A stretch of 64,000 bases of DNA from Pseudobacteriovorax antillogorgiicola (GTDB lineage: Bacteria; Bdellovibrionota_B; Oligoflexia; Oligoflexales; Oligoflexaceae): NCBI RefSeq assembly GCF_900177345.1, contig NZ_FWZT01000005.1, positions 62,001 to 126,000 on the forward strand, given 5' to 3'. Positions within the stretch are counted from its first letter, which is position 1. Each line of letters begins with the position of its first letter. This document shows, piece by piece, positions 25,633 through 34,380 of the stretch. Made by a program: the position numbers and the translations under genes. The notes beneath the pieces were generated by a model that saw nothing but the letters and a program-made list of their open reading frames with translations, had not been told where the DNA came from and ran no database searches.

Positions 25633-25989
25633 TTAGCTCGCCAAGCGATCTACAATAGCCTCAGCGATCATTTTCATAGAGCTTGGCTTATGAAAGACAC
25701 GATCTGCTCCAATCCCAATCAGCTCTGAATCATTGATTGTGCCCTCACCCGTAAGCACAAAAATAGGAATAGCATAGCCGATATTTTCCCGTAGAACTTG
25801 AATTAGTTTCCGACCACCCCCGCGCGGCATATTGAGGTCAGTCAAAACTAAGTCTGGCATCTGGATCTTAGCTTGTTCAAGTGCATCATCGGTGTCTTTT
25901 GCATAGGTAAAATCTATATCTTTGCCATCAAGGAATGTTTGGATCACCTTGCAGATTTCGATGTTATCATCAACGACTAACACATTCAT
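25633..25989 (-). CDS. Stand-alone response-regulator receiver domain
   Basis: The 118-aa protein is a single receiver domain. The acidic pair D7/D8, phosphoacceptor D51 (LVLTDLNMPRGGG), a switch Thr in FVLTGEG near 77-80, and the signature K-P near 101-102 (VFHKPSS) are all present. The P-R-G-G-G stretch after the phosphoacceptor is glycine-rich. No output domain follows. The ATG is preceded by AAGGGGAAG. A long non-coding stretch (25990-26706) lies upstream. It probably passes phosphoryl groups or binds a partner like CheY; the cognate kinase is not in the window. Confidence 0.9.
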   Translation of the reverse strand: MNVLVVDDNIEICKVIQTFLDGKDIDFTYAKDTDDALEQAKIQMPDLVLTDLNMPRGGGRKLIQVLRENIGYAIPIFVLTGEGTINDSELIGIGADRVFHKPSSMKMIAEAIVDRLAS

Positions 25990-26230
25990 CTGGCTTCCCC
26001 TTATCTAAACTTTCTAAAAAAATTGACATATTCTAAAGGGCATTTAGTACTTGCGTTGCTGTCACCAGCTAGCAAGTCACCTGTCAATATTGTAGCATTG
26101 AAACTTGCTCAAGAAGAATCAAGTGAGTGATATTCTACAATCTAATTCCCTTTAGTATTCAGTAAAGATTCGCTTCAAAGAATTACCAAAATTATAGAAA
26201 AAAAGGGGGATATTGAATCTGTAGAAGAGT

Positions 26231-26289
26231 CTCCTGGGAAGGCGGTTTGGTGATAATCGAGACAGAGTTTTTTTTTGCCTTTCCAGGAG
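26231..26289. ncRNA. Candidate structured RNA hairpin
   Basis: CTCCTGGGAAGGC (26231-26243) pairs with GCCTTTCCAGGAG (26277-26289) over 13 bp with one G-U pair. The 33-nt loop ends in a run of nine T. It lies in the middle of a 717-bp region without genes, so a small RNA or structured leader is plausible. No promoter or family was recognised. Confidence 0.35.
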
Positions 26290-26309
26290 CACTGAGTTGG
26301 GAGTGGTAG

Positions 26310-26344
26310 CTACTGGCGCAAGGGGTCCAGCTCTACCGGCGCAA
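26310..26344. repeat. 12-bp near-direct repeat with 23-bp period
   Basis: CTACTGGCGCAA (26310-26321) and CTACCGGCGCAA (26333-26344) differ at one base. The spacing of 23 bp (about two helical turns) is compatible with two protein-binding sites on one DNA face. Confidence 0.4.
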
Positions 26345-26706
26345 TGAGGAGCGCGAGAGTACAATACAACACTTGGAAGTGAGGTTTACGTTTCCAGTGA
26401 GACGGCACCATAGATCAGCAAACCCAGGCCTTATTTTGCAAGCACTATGACAATTGCTACCAAACCTAAGCGCACGAAATATCTCAATTGGCAAAAATTT
26501 TTTTTGACAAGAAATCGCTCGCGGTTTTCTCGAATCTGCCGATACGTAAAATCGAGGTGCAATCTTAGAGGTTTGCTCTATCAAAACTGAAAAAAACGTG
26601 ATTTTCTTCACATTACATTCGACAAGAACGTGCTAAATCACGAAGACAACAGTTTTAATCGGACAACCCTCTAAACCACTTTGGGGACCAATGGAGGAAA
26701 CAAGCG

Positions 26707-27681
26707 ATGAAGCTTTTAGCGATTCTATTCTGCCTAGCGAATCTTCTAGGCTGCCAGGACCAAACACTCAAAGGATCAGCCAACAATACTGAATCTGTTC
26801 AAAGTAAAGAAAGCCGACCACAGGAAACTGGGGAAGGCTTACCTGGTTATCTCCACTGTCAATCGACCGAAGGTGATTCTGAAACTAGCCTTGATTGTCG
26901 TTTGCAAGAAGGTGACGTTAAAGTAGACCTTAGTGGTAAAGACGTTTCATGGACTTTAGAAACACCAGTTGATGTTCAATTAGATACTAGGATCTTAGCT
27001 AGCGAAGAACCGTGGCATGTTAATTTTCTTCTCCAGGGACCAATTGAAAGTCGACGCAGCGTGATCTCCCAAGGCGCTGTTCAAATCACTATAGATCAAG
27101 AGTCCTTTGACTACTCGATTCCTGAAAGCCTGAATTCAACTAACAGTCCTTCGGGAGGTGTCTTTCAACTCCTGTTTGGTCCCAGTTCTTCAGGGCGCAG
27201 CTCATCATGGATGGGCCTAAATATGGATAGCGCAACCACCACACCTGTAACCACCAATATGGGCAGCGCCATCGGCAACGTTCAGCTTGAGTTGATACCA
27301 CTCGATGGTGCATCTCTCACCCCTGAAGGACCTTTAGCTAACAGTGGTGCAAGCCCCTGGAGTGAGTTAGGAATTTCAGCAGTAAGTATTGAAGGTTCGC
27401 TAGAAATCCGCGGCCAACTCCCTGCTGGTCAGTATCGCATCAGTGTGATTGTTGGGAATGCTTTTTTAACATCTCCTGCCACTATAGAACTCAGCAGTGC
27501 TGCCGCAGCTTCTGTCCCCGAAACAACGACCCTGAATGCCCATGACGGGAGTAGTCTCGGGGAGACCAATTTCAGCCGTTACGAAAGCAACGAAGAGGGT
27601 ACATTCACTTTCACGATAAGCACAAATCCCATCGCAAAAATTGGGCTCCATGGCTTGATCATCGAGCCTCTAACTCCCTAG
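26707..27681 (+). CDS. Putative lipoprotein of unknown function
   Basis: The 324-aa protein starts with a short lipoprotein signal ending LLGC (C16). The ribosome site is TGGAGG at a 9-nt spacing. An Asn/Ser-rich linker is followed by beta-rich segments, including two short Cys-x-Cys-like pairs near 57-69 (HCQSTE...LDCR), and a Ser/Gly/Thr-rich middle (SSSGRSSSWMGLNMDS). No motif for catalysis or metal binding was recognised. It sits just before the DUF1592/DUF1552 pair on the same strand but is separated from it by 337 bp with a hairpin, so it is probably an independent unit. The surface of the outer membrane is a plausible location. Confidence 0.75.
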   Translation: MKLLAILFCLANLLGCQDQTLKGSANNTESVQSKESRPQETGEGLPGYLHCQSTEGDSETSLDCRLQEGDVKVDLSGKDVSWTLETPVDVQLDTRILASEEPWHVNFLLQGPIESRRSVISQGAVQITIDQESFDYSIPESLNSTNSPSGGVFQLLFGPSSSGRSSSWMGLNMDSATTTPVTTNMGSAIGNVQLELIPLDGASLTPEGPLANSGASPWSELGISAVSIEGSLEIRGQLPAGQYRISVIVGNAFLTSPATIELSSAAAASVPETTTLNAHDGSSLGETNFSRYESNEEGTFTFTISTNPIAKIGLHGLIIEPLTP

Positions 27682-28018
27682 CCTCTATCACACTCAGCCC
27701 CAACAGTTGGGGCTCGGTGTTTGCCAAATCTATAACCTACCTTGATGAAATTACATACCTTTATAGAACCTTCTCAAGCGAGGGTGTGTTTGATTGGATC
27801 ATAAATCCTGTTTAAATCATAAGCTCCTATAACAATTGTTTTTTCTCGCTAGGGGAGGCTACCAATGTCGGCCTCCTTACAAATTCTGTCAGTTAATTTC
27901 AATGGCATAGCCTGATATCTAATCGGAATGATTAGGAAATCTTTCTAGCGAAAGTTTTTAGCATAAGGCACGAGCATTGCTTCACTAAAAGAGGATTTGG
28001 CAAACCACGGAGCAAAGC
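27682..28018. other. Intergenic region with hairpin and weak promoter
   Basis: This gap begins with a hairpin (27696-27714). A weak promoter pair TTGATT (27790-27795) and TAAATC (27813-27818) has a 17-bp spacer, about 200 bp before the DUF1592-type gene. No ORF was seen. Confidence 0.4.
27696..27714 (+). terminator. Terminator-like hairpin after the lipoprotein gene
   Basis: AGCCCCA and TGGGGCT form a 7-bp stem with a 5-nt loop, 15 nt after the stop codon. It is followed by CGGTGTTTGCC, a weak T-tract. Confidence 0.55.
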
Positions 28019-29734
28019 ATGTTGGAAACATCGAGTCATCTCACACTACGACTAGCCATCACCTTGTTTAGTCTGACCATCATCTTAGGGGGCTGCTCGA
28101 AGAAGCCAGCTTCAATTCAGGATGGAAAAAGCAACGGCGGGGAGTTGAAACAGCCTCAGGTCGCTGCCTTTGACCCCGAACTCCAAAACGACATTTTTAT
28201 GAGTATTTTAAACGAAAGCACAGGTGGAAACTGCAAAGGTCCTGAAGCAGCGAAGCCTGAAGCTCGGCTATTAACAGCCCAAGAATATATTCAAGATGTT
28301 CAAAGTGCGTTCGGCATCAGCCTTGGCAGCGATGAGTTGCAAGCCTTACTTCCAGTGGAAACCACAGTACTGGGCTACAATCACCTTCGTCAATTCAATA
28401 TCCTTTCTCCTGAGAAACTAGAATCATACATGAATGCGAATCGCCGTGTTGCTGCTGCGGTTGCTGAACAGGCTGGGACGATCCTGAATTGTGGTCAAGA
28501 CTCCCAAGAATGCGTCGGGCGATGGCTGGCCGAAAAGCTACCTCAGCTTTGGCGCCGCTCAATTAGTGATGACATTGTACAGCAAGAAGTTAGTACTTTT
28601 GCGACTTACGGCTCCAACGAAGAGGCCTTTGAACAATTGGTGCAGCGTCTCTTATTATCACCCTATTTTATTTTTCGCAGGCAATTAGGCCTTCAAGGCA
28701 GCCTAGACAGCTGGGAGGTGGCAAGTCTCCTTGCAGACTCCCTGTGGGCTGCTCCAGTATCGGAGGACCTGAAGCAGAAAGCTGAACAAGGTTCTCTTAT
28801 TTCCAAAGAACAGGTCCGCAGCCAAGCACTAACTATGATCAACGATCCTAAATTCTACCAGGGAGTTAAACGTTTTGCCCAGTCATGGCTTACCACCAAG
28901 GTTATCGACGCCAAAGACTTCGCGAGTACTAACCAGAATCAAATCGATGATAATATCAAGCAACAGCTTCAGGAAGAGTCAGCCAATTTCCTTTACCAGT
29001 TAGTGCAGTCGGAGCAAGATCAGTTTGCTAACATATTTGAAGCTAACTATACAGTAGGCTCTCAACAACTCGCTCAAGTCTACGGCTTTACCGCAGACGG
29101 TCAAGATATTCAAGGCCTACCCGATGGTGTTCAGAAGCTGGCTTACCCCGAAGGTCGTTTGGGAATCATTAGTCAGCCAAGTGTGGCCATCAGTGCAAGT
29201 AATCTAGAGAAAACCAATCCTGCTCTACGGGGTAAGCATATTCTTGAGAAGTTTCTTTGTCACAATCTAGAAACCCCAGAGAACATTGCCGACGTCGTCG
29301 CGAATACCCAATTCGATCAAAATGTGAGTGTCGTCGAAGCCTTCGACAAAGCTACGAACTTTGGTTCTTGTGGTGAATGCCACCGGTTTGTCAACGGTGT
29401 GGGTTTCGGTATGGAGAACATCAGCCCAGCTGGCTTTTTTCAAGATATTGACAACCATCAAAAGCCTGTTGTGGCCGATGGAGAGCTGGTCTCGCTCACT
29501 GGTACGACGACTCCCTTTAATGGTATTTCGGGCCTCAGCCAGGCTTTGGCGAGCAGTAAGGATGTTGAAGTTTGTCTCGCCGTGCAAGCCTTCCGCATGG
29601 TTTATGGCCGCTTAGAAGAAAAGCGAGATGTTTGTACCATCGTCGATGCGTACCAAAAGGCATCTCAAGAAGAACTCAAATTCCACGAACTTTTTGTGGA
29701 ACTATTGATCCAGCGATCCTCTGGCAATCCATAA
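28019..29734 (+). CDS. DUF1592/DUF1588-type haem lipoprotein
   Basis: The 571-aa protein has a lipoprotein signal (LGGC, about C25). It follows the planctomycete-type cytochrome layout: a DUF1587-like start (RLLTAQEYIQDVQSAFGI near 81-98), a DUF1595/DUF1592 middle (LVQRLLLSPYFIFRRQ near 207-222, then FAQSWL near 286-291), a DUF1588 region (NPALRGKHILEKFLCHNLETP), and a DUF1585-like end. One haem-binding motif is present, C451-G-E-C454-H455. The usual N-terminal PSCyt1 domain is missing. It overlaps no gene and is followed 17 bp later by a DUF1552 gene, its usual partner. The function of the pair is unknown; periplasmic electron transfer is inferred from the haem motif. Confidence 0.85.
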   Translation: MLETSSHLTLRLAITLFSLTIILGGCSKKPASIQDGKSNGGELKQPQVAAFDPELQNDIFMSILNESTGGNCKGPEAAKPEARLLTAQEYIQDVQSAFGISLGSDELQALLPVETTVLGYNHLRQFNILSPEKLESYMNANRRVAAAVAEQAGTILNCGQDSQECVGRWLAEKLPQLWRRSISDDIVQQEVSTFATYGSNEEAFEQLVQRLLLSPYFIFRRQLGLQGSLDSWEVASLLADSLWAAPVSEDLKQKAEQGSLISKEQVRSQALTMINDPKFYQGVKRFAQSWLTTKVIDAKDFASTNQNQIDDNIKQQLQEESANFLYQLVQSEQDQFANIFEANYTVGSQQLAQVYGFTADGQDIQGLPDGVQKLAYPEGRLGIISQPSVAISASNLEKTNPALRGKHILEKFLCHNLETPENIADVVANTQFDQNVSVVEAFDKATNFGSCGECHRFVNGVGFGMENISPAGFFQDIDNHQKPVVADGELVSLTGTTTPFNGISGLSQALASSKDVEVCLAVQAFRMVYGRLEEKRDVCTIVDAYQKASQEELKFHELFVELLIQRSSGNP

Positions 29735-29751
29735 ACAACGGGAGCAAGGAT

Positions 29752-30999
29752 ATGAATGCAAAACGAATAACAAGACGAACTCTGTTAAAATATGCAAGCC
29801 ACACCATGATTCTGGGCGCCCTGGGGCGCACCTTTCAAGAAACCCAAGCGTTCGGTGCTGAAGGCAAGCTCAAGCTTTTAATCTGTACGACACCCAATGG
29901 TCATTTCAGTTCGGCTGCGACGCAGGCAGCCCTTTCATCAGCCCTTTCGCCGGCTATTTTATCAGCTGACGCCCTGTTTATTGAAGGCCTGAACAATGCC
30001 ACAACCGTCAATGAAGGTGGCCAGGGAGTTGGAGATTGGCACGGCGGAGAGTCCGCTCTCTTGAGCTTTAATACTGGTAAAAGCGCTGGTGCATCATTCT
30101 TCAGTTCGATTCCAGGCTTAAGTAAGGCCAACCTAGGTATTGGTGTGGGGGACCGTGGCTATGCCCGCGATTCATCTGGAGGGCAGGTGCAAATCATTGA
30201 AAACCCGCAGACAGCTATGGCTACCGCGTTTGGTCAATCACTCCGTAAAGTGAACTCATACGACTTAGCCCTGATCCAGTCTGGGCAAAAGCACCTCTTA
30301 GATCCATGTATGGAAGATATTAAAACCCTTCGCAAGCAGCTTGGTGCCGATGGCGCAATGTTCGACGATTATCTTTACGCACTTCAGGAAAGCTATCGCA
30401 AGATCGCATCGGCAAACCAAGGGAGCGGTGGTGGATCAGGAGATCCAGGCAGCCGCTTCGAAGCCCCTGGCTGTAATAAGAACGCCAATATCGTCGCAGG
30501 AAACGAAGTTGCTGATCAGCACCAAGCCATGCTTGATGTCGCCTACCAAATTATGGCTTGTGACATCTCTCAGGTGACAGTTCTATCGTTTCTAAATAAC
30601 AATAGCGACCCACAACATAATTTCATTCACTCCGAGGGCTCAAATGATGGTGGTATGAGATTCAAACAGTTCTGTGACGAGGCCCAGACTAGAATCAGTG
30701 GGCTGGTCAACAAGCTTGGCGACGGCTCTTACAACATTCTAGATCGTTCAGCAGTCGTTTATATGAGTGAAGGTGGGGAGCACCTGCTTGGTGGCAGCTT
30801 TAGTAGTGGTCATCCACAGCTGAACATTCCATGTGCGATCTTTGGTAAGCTCGGTGGCGCTATCACCCAGAAGGGTACTATGAACGCTGGGGGTAGTACC
30901 AATCGGAATCTTTGGCGCGCCCTTGCTGATGTGATGGCTGGGGGAAATGCTGATCTTTCAGACATAGGTGGCGATGGTGTTACACCGCTGAGTTTGTAG
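29752..30999 (+). CDS. DUF1552 Tat-exported protein
   Basis: I chose the ATG at 29752 (415 aa) because it has GGAG 7 nt upstream and begins a twin-arginine signal (NAKRITRRTLLKYASHTMILG). An in-frame start at 29572 would overlap the upstream gene for no reason. The mature protein matches DUF1552: a YHGG-like segment (VGDWHGGESALLSF near 96-110), QLAWE-like helices, and the C-terminal SEGGEHLLGGSFSSGH and NRNLWRALADVMAG motifs. A Gly-rich loop (GSGGGSGDPGS) splits the centre. DUF1552 genes usually follow DUF1592 genes. Tat export suggests a folded cofactor or metal. The substrate is unknown. Confidence 0.87.
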   Translation: MNAKRITRRTLLKYASHTMILGALGRTFQETQAFGAEGKLKLLICTTPNGHFSSAATQAALSSALSPAILSADALFIEGLNNATTVNEGGQGVGDWHGGESALLSFNTGKSAGASFFSSIPGLSKANLGIGVGDRGYARDSSGGQVQIIENPQTAMATAFGQSLRKVNSYDLALIQSGQKHLLDPCMEDIKTLRKQLGADGAMFDDYLYALQESYRKIASANQGSGGGSGDPGSRFEAPGCNKNANIVAGNEVADQHQAMLDVAYQIMACDISQVTVLSFLNNNSDPQHNFIHSEGSNDGGMRFKQFCDEAQTRISGLVNKLGDGSYNILDRSAVVYMSEGGEHLLGGSFSSGHPQLNIPCAIFGKLGGAITQKGTMNAGGSTNRNLWRALADVMAGGNADLSDIGGDGVTPLSL

Positions 31000-31035
31000 A
31001 CGATTCAACTCTTTCGAGTACTGAGGCGTCGAAGG

Positions 31036-32349
31036 CTAGGCACTCGCCAGTTCTTCACCGCCACGGCGCTCACATAGATAGTACATGTGATAAAGGCCTT
31101 TGCCCTTCAAAGGCAAAAGACCACGACTTTCCGTCAGGAAGTTCTCATGAATAGCTGCTCTGGTGCTACCAGATATATTAATCTGGTTTGGCTCGCAAAC
31201 CTGTTCCAGGCGACAGGCGGTATTCACTGCATCACCCCAGATATCATAAGCAAATTTATCAAGACCCACGATTCCGGCCATCACCATTCCGGTATTGATA
31301 CCAACTCTGATTTGAATCGGAAACTTCTCTGAATGCCGAGCTTTTACATACTCAAGAATCTCTTGGGCTGCTAAACAGCAGTCAAGAGCATGAGTTTCAG
31401 ATTTACGGGGAACGCCTCCAGCACATAAGTAGCCATCACCCACTGTTTTAAGTTTTTCTAGGTTGTACTTGCGAATGATCCGATCGATCGCGCTAAAAAA
31501 CTCATGGAGTCCGCCCACGAGCACATCCGCGGGAACCTGTGTCGTTAGCTTGGTAAAGCCAACAATATCGATAAACATCACAGTAACATGGTCGAACTTT
31601 TGAGCTTCGACCCGACCTGTATTTTTTAATTCGAAGGCGATTTTTTTGGGCAAGATATTCTCAAGCAGCTTCTCGCTCTTAACCTTCTCTCGATTCACCT
31701 GGTCAATAAAGCTTTCCCGCTCCAAACGGTAAAGAAACTCCATCCGACTGAAGCGTTCGAGAACATAGTGGCTAATGACACCCAGGGCATAAACGGAGAT
31801 CATAAAGAAGTGATTGGTTACAACATCCTCAACCTTATTCTGCGATAGCCCAAATTCGATCCATTCATAGGAACCAACAATCACAAGACCTATCAATAAA
31901 GAGTAGCGAAAGCGAATGCCGCTTAGGAGAAAGTTGTAAAGAAGCATAAGCCCCAAAGCAAAACTAAAGAAACCAGAGGCATAGAAGCTTCCATTAAGAA
32001 GTGCCATGGGAACGTGGCCTAGGGTACCAACGAATAGTGGAAAGGCAATCAATCGCTCCCCAAACTTAGGGTAGTGAGAACTCCAAGTCGTGCCCAATAC
32101 GAACAGTAAGGAAGCAGGGACAATCACAAGCCGTATCAAGGCCTGTGCTTCCATATAGTCCACAGCCAGGAGGACGTCGACGATGAAGAAACTTGCGTAC
32201 ATCACCACAGCGAGCACAATTGCGACTCGATTCAAAAAGATTCTCTTGTTCGCTAGGTAGAGCGAATAGTCATCTTCCATTTCAGCCGATTCGAATGCCA
32301 ACGTCGCTGGATGCATGGCTCCAATTTTTCTAAGCGCCTGATCTTTCAA
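31036..32349 (-). CDS. Membrane-bound class III adenylate cyclase
   Basis: The start is taken as TTG 32349, with AAGGAG 6 nt upstream (437 aa). The N-terminal half has six transmembrane helices (about 30-200). A linker leads to a class III cyclase domain (about 245-410). Its features include the metal-binding Asp in VMFIDIVGFT, the second Asp and substrate Lys region KLKTVGDGYLCAGG, and the D-I-W-G-D-A-V-N-T-A-C-R-L-E segment that gives the adenine-selecting Asp and the catalytic Asn/Arg. All essential residues appear present, so it should make cAMP. The membrane part may sense a hydrophobic or environmental cue. No cAMP-binding protein lies in the window. Confidence 0.9.
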   Translation of the reverse strand: MKDQALRKIGAMHPATLAFESAEMEDDYSLYLANKRIFLNRVAIVLAVVMYASFFIVDVLLAVDYMEAQALIRLVIVPASLLFVLGTTWSSHYPKFGERLIAFPLFVGTLGHVPMALLNGSFYASGFFSFALGLMLLYNFLLSGIRFRYSLLIGLVIVGSYEWIEFGLSQNKVEDVVTNHFFMISVYALGVISHYVLERFSRMEFLYRLERESFIDQVNREKVKSEKLLENILPKKIAFELKNTGRVEAQKFDHVTVMFIDIVGFTKLTTQVPADVLVGGLHEFFSAIDRIIRKYNLEKLKTVGDGYLCAGGVPRKSETHALDCCLAAQEILEYVKARHSEKFPIQIRVGINTGMVMAGIVGLDKFAYDIWGDAVNTACRLEQVCEPNQINISGSTRAAIHENFLTESRGLLPLKGKGLYHMYYLCERRGGEELASA

Positions 32350-32443
32350 GGCAATCTCCTTACTTTGCAATACTATCGGCCTTTGATTTCTGATAATTTA
32401 ATAAGATTTTGAAAATCAGGGGATCGAGGGAATATTGTAAGTC

Positions 32444-32522
32444 AAACGATTGCTTTACACTGACGAGGGGAATGATCCGGCACGTGACGCCATCAGCCAT
32501 AACTTAGCTCAGGCAATCGTTT
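32444..32522. promoter_or_regulatory. 10-bp inverted repeat with 59-bp spacing
   Basis: AAACGATTGC (32444-32453) is matched exactly by GCAATCGTTT (32513-32522). The dyad lies in the divergent region before the HTH-protein gene. The spacing is compatible with DNA looping or two operator half-sites. Confidence 0.4.
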
Positions 32523-32549
32523 AAAGCGTGTAGCGCTCCCCAGCGAACC

Positions 32550-32598
32550 CCTTAATATTACTTAAGGCCTTGTATTCACTATATTATTACTGTATGGT
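32550..32598 (+). promoter_or_regulatory. Palindrome beside a weak promoter of the HTH gene
   Basis: CCTTAA-6-TTAAGG (32550-32567) directly precedes TTGTAT (32570-32575) and TATGGT (32593-32598), 17 bp apart. A regulator bound to the palindrome could control this promoter. Confidence 0.35.
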
Positions 32599-32741
32599 AC
32601 GGGACAGAAAATACTTCGCCATGGAGTCATATAAATGTCCCCATTTTATCGGTATTTAGAGGTTTTCCCATGCGAGTCATTAAGAAATAAGTCAATCAAC
32701 CGATCACACAAACGTGATTGAAACTAAATGATGTGTTGCTT

Positions 32742-33851
32742 ATGAAGAACCGTGTTAAACTCAACGTTCCGAATTTGAAAGATGCGCTTCAAGAAAGTGG
32801 AATCAAAAAGCAAGATGTAGCAGCAAAGATAGGAGTTAGTCGCGAAACATTCAGTCGCTGGCTATCGGGTCGAGTTGAATACATCGAAGAAAAAAATGCC
32901 CGGAAGCTTGGTGTCATCCTCAATTGCGCACCGTCGCACCTCTCTCCTGAAATTCCTGTCGAAAAGTATCAGAGTTTAGGCGGCCTCGATCCGCAGCAAG
33001 TTATTTCAGCAGATACCTTCGTAAAAATAGGTTTGTTTAGCGATCAGTGGCAAGCCGTCTTAAATCTGTTCTATTGTGTGAAGCATCCGAAAATAGTCAA
33101 GGACCATCAGGTCACAGTTGAGATTTTCAAAGGCCTCAAAGCCTTGCTCCAACTATCTCCTGACGAAGCACCTATCGTTGAGGAAAATGATGACCCGAGC
33201 ACCTATGAGTTGTTTGATATCATAGCTCGCAAGGTATTCCTCAATGGGGTGCAAAGTCTTCTTCATGGCAACTGGGAAGAGGCAGATCAATGCTTCCGCC
33301 GGGTCCTCATCCAAGGCCAGTCGGAGTGGATCGTCGCCCTATCTTATCTCGGGGCATCGATGAGCAATTGGCTTAATCAACAGCCCGAAAAGGCTAAAGA
33401 TCTATGTGATCGCGGCTTGGCTGTTTTCTCCGAAAGTTTTGATGATCTATCGGTTTTTGCGTCTGCAAACCTCCATTTGATGCAGATTATTCTGAATCCA
33501 AGTGATGAAGATCACGTTCGAACCCAAATTGCTGACGCCCGAAAAGACTTCTCAAAGATCGGCTATCTTCATGGTGAGGTACGATTGAGATTTTATCAGA
33601 TGCTGCTCGACGGTGTCAGGATAGAAGAAGATGATATTCTAGATGGGAAAGATATTACGATTAATCTGAGAAGGCTCCCTCCTCTCTATCGTTTTGAGGC
33701 ATTGTATATCTATTCAATTGCCGCCAAAATGAGGGCCGACGGCGAGGATTCGGATTCCCTTCTCACATTAGCACATGATTTATTGCCAAAACCCCTAAGA
33801 GACCATTTTACGAGTGTGGGCCAGAGTTATGAAAAAAGTTCTTGTAGTTGA
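32742..33851 (+). CDS. XRE-type HTH protein with a TPR-like helical domain
   Basis: The ATG at 32742 (369 aa) is preferred over an in-frame TTG at 32718; neither has a good ribosome site. A Cro/C1 helix-turn-helix spans about 8-60 (LKDALQESGIKKQDVAAKIGVSRETFSRWLSG). The remaining 300 residues are helical. The pattern NWEEADQCFRRVLIQGQSEW then ALSYLGASMSNWLNQQPEKAKDLCDRGLAVF near 190-245 is tetratricopeptide-like. Its 3' end overlaps the following receiver gene by 23 bp, so the two are probably translated together. Together they look like a small signalling cassette in which the receiver modulates the HTH/TPR protein. This is inference. Confidence 0.82.
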   Translation: MKNRVKLNVPNLKDALQESGIKKQDVAAKIGVSRETFSRWLSGRVEYIEEKNARKLGVILNCAPSHLSPEIPVEKYQSLGGLDPQQVISADTFVKIGLFSDQWQAVLNLFYCVKHPKIVKDHQVTVEIFKGLKALLQLSPDEAPIVEENDDPSTYELFDIIARKVFLNGVQSLLHGNWEEADQCFRRVLIQGQSEWIVALSYLGASMSNWLNQQPEKAKDLCDRGLAVFSESFDDLSVFASANLHLMQIILNPSDEDHVRTQIADARKDFSKIGYLHGEVRLRFYQMLLDGVRIEEDDILDGKDITINLRRLPPLYRFEALYIYSIAAKMRADGEDSDSLLTLAHDLLPKPLRDHFTSVGQSYEKSSCS

Positions 33852-34218
33852 AGACTCCGAATCGTTCCGCAAGGAAACCATCGCGACGTTGGAAACTGAA
33901 AATAAATTTGAAATCACTGAAGCCAAAGATGGATCCGAAGGCTTCGATTTTCTGATGAACCAGTCTTATGACTTAGTCATATTGGACTACCATCTTCCCC
34001 AGATGACCGGCGTTGAAATCCTCCGCAAGCTGAAAGATAACGGCCGAAGCACTAACTGCCCAGTCATCATGCTAACTTCGGAGTATGAAGAGCGGGGCTC
34101 GGAAATCAAGCAGCTCAATGTCGTGTCTTGGGTCATCAAACCCATCAACCAAAAGCGCTTTAAGGACCTAGTGGATCAAGTCCTTGATTATTATGCCAGC
34201 CGAAAGCTAGGGAGCTAA
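33829..34218 (+). CDS. Stand-alone receiver overlapping the HTH/TPR-like gene
   Basis: The ATG at 33829 gives 129 aa and lies inside the end of the upstream gene (23-bp overlap). A longer GTG start at 33814 is less receiver-like. The domain has E8/D9, phosphoacceptor D53 (LVILDYHLPQMTGVEIL), a switch Thr/Ser in VIMLTSEYE, and K near 108 in VIKPINQ. No output domain is present. The overlap implies translational coupling with the HTH/TPR-like protein, so that protein is the best guess for its partner. A small GGAGC/GCTCC hairpin surrounds the stop codon (34211-34225) and may help termination. Confidence 0.9.
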   Translation: MKKVLVVEDSESFRKETIATLETENKFEITEAKDGSEGFDFLMNQSYDLVILDYHLPQMTGVEILRKLKDNGRSTNCPVIMLTSEYEERGSEIKQLNVVSWVIKPINQKRFKDLVDQVLDYYASRKLGS

Positions 34219-34380
34219 TAGCTCCTTAATCCACTTGCCCGATACTTTGCCCAAAAAAACTCGTCGCAACATTCATTTTTAAGTCCAGCTCTAGACGAGA
34301 GCTATACTTTTGCTCTAAGATCCGGTTTCTATGGCAACTGCCAGATATCTCTACACCTAGAAGGATTTGAATCGCAACCT

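Larger units (their letters stand above)
25990..26706. other. 717-bp non-coding region with RNA-like structure
   Basis: This is the longest stretch without a credible gene. Minus-strand frames at 26152-26364 and 26333-26611 have no ribosome site and an unlikely composition. A long-stem hairpin lies at 26231-26289 and a near-perfect 12-bp direct repeat at 26310-26344 (both listed separately). A TTGACA at 26504 lacks a matching -10. The region could hold a small RNA or long leaders. Confidence 0.5.
32350..32741. other. Divergent control region rich in inverted repeats
   Basis: This 392-bp gap lies between the cyclase gene and the HTH/TPR-like gene. A 10-bp perfect dyad (32444-32453/32513-32522) and a smaller palindrome next to a possible promoter (32550-32598) are listed separately. 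No other ORF was seen. Confidence 0.5.

Noticed and set aside
26152-26611. Minus-strand frames in the 717-bp gap
   Set aside because: The frames lack ribosome sites, start near unlikely codons and have a composition rich in R, C and F that looks non-coding.
29572-29751. Upstream extension of the DUF1552 gene
   Set aside because: It would overlap the DUF1592-type gene by 163 bp and place 60 Arg-rich residues before the Tat signal.
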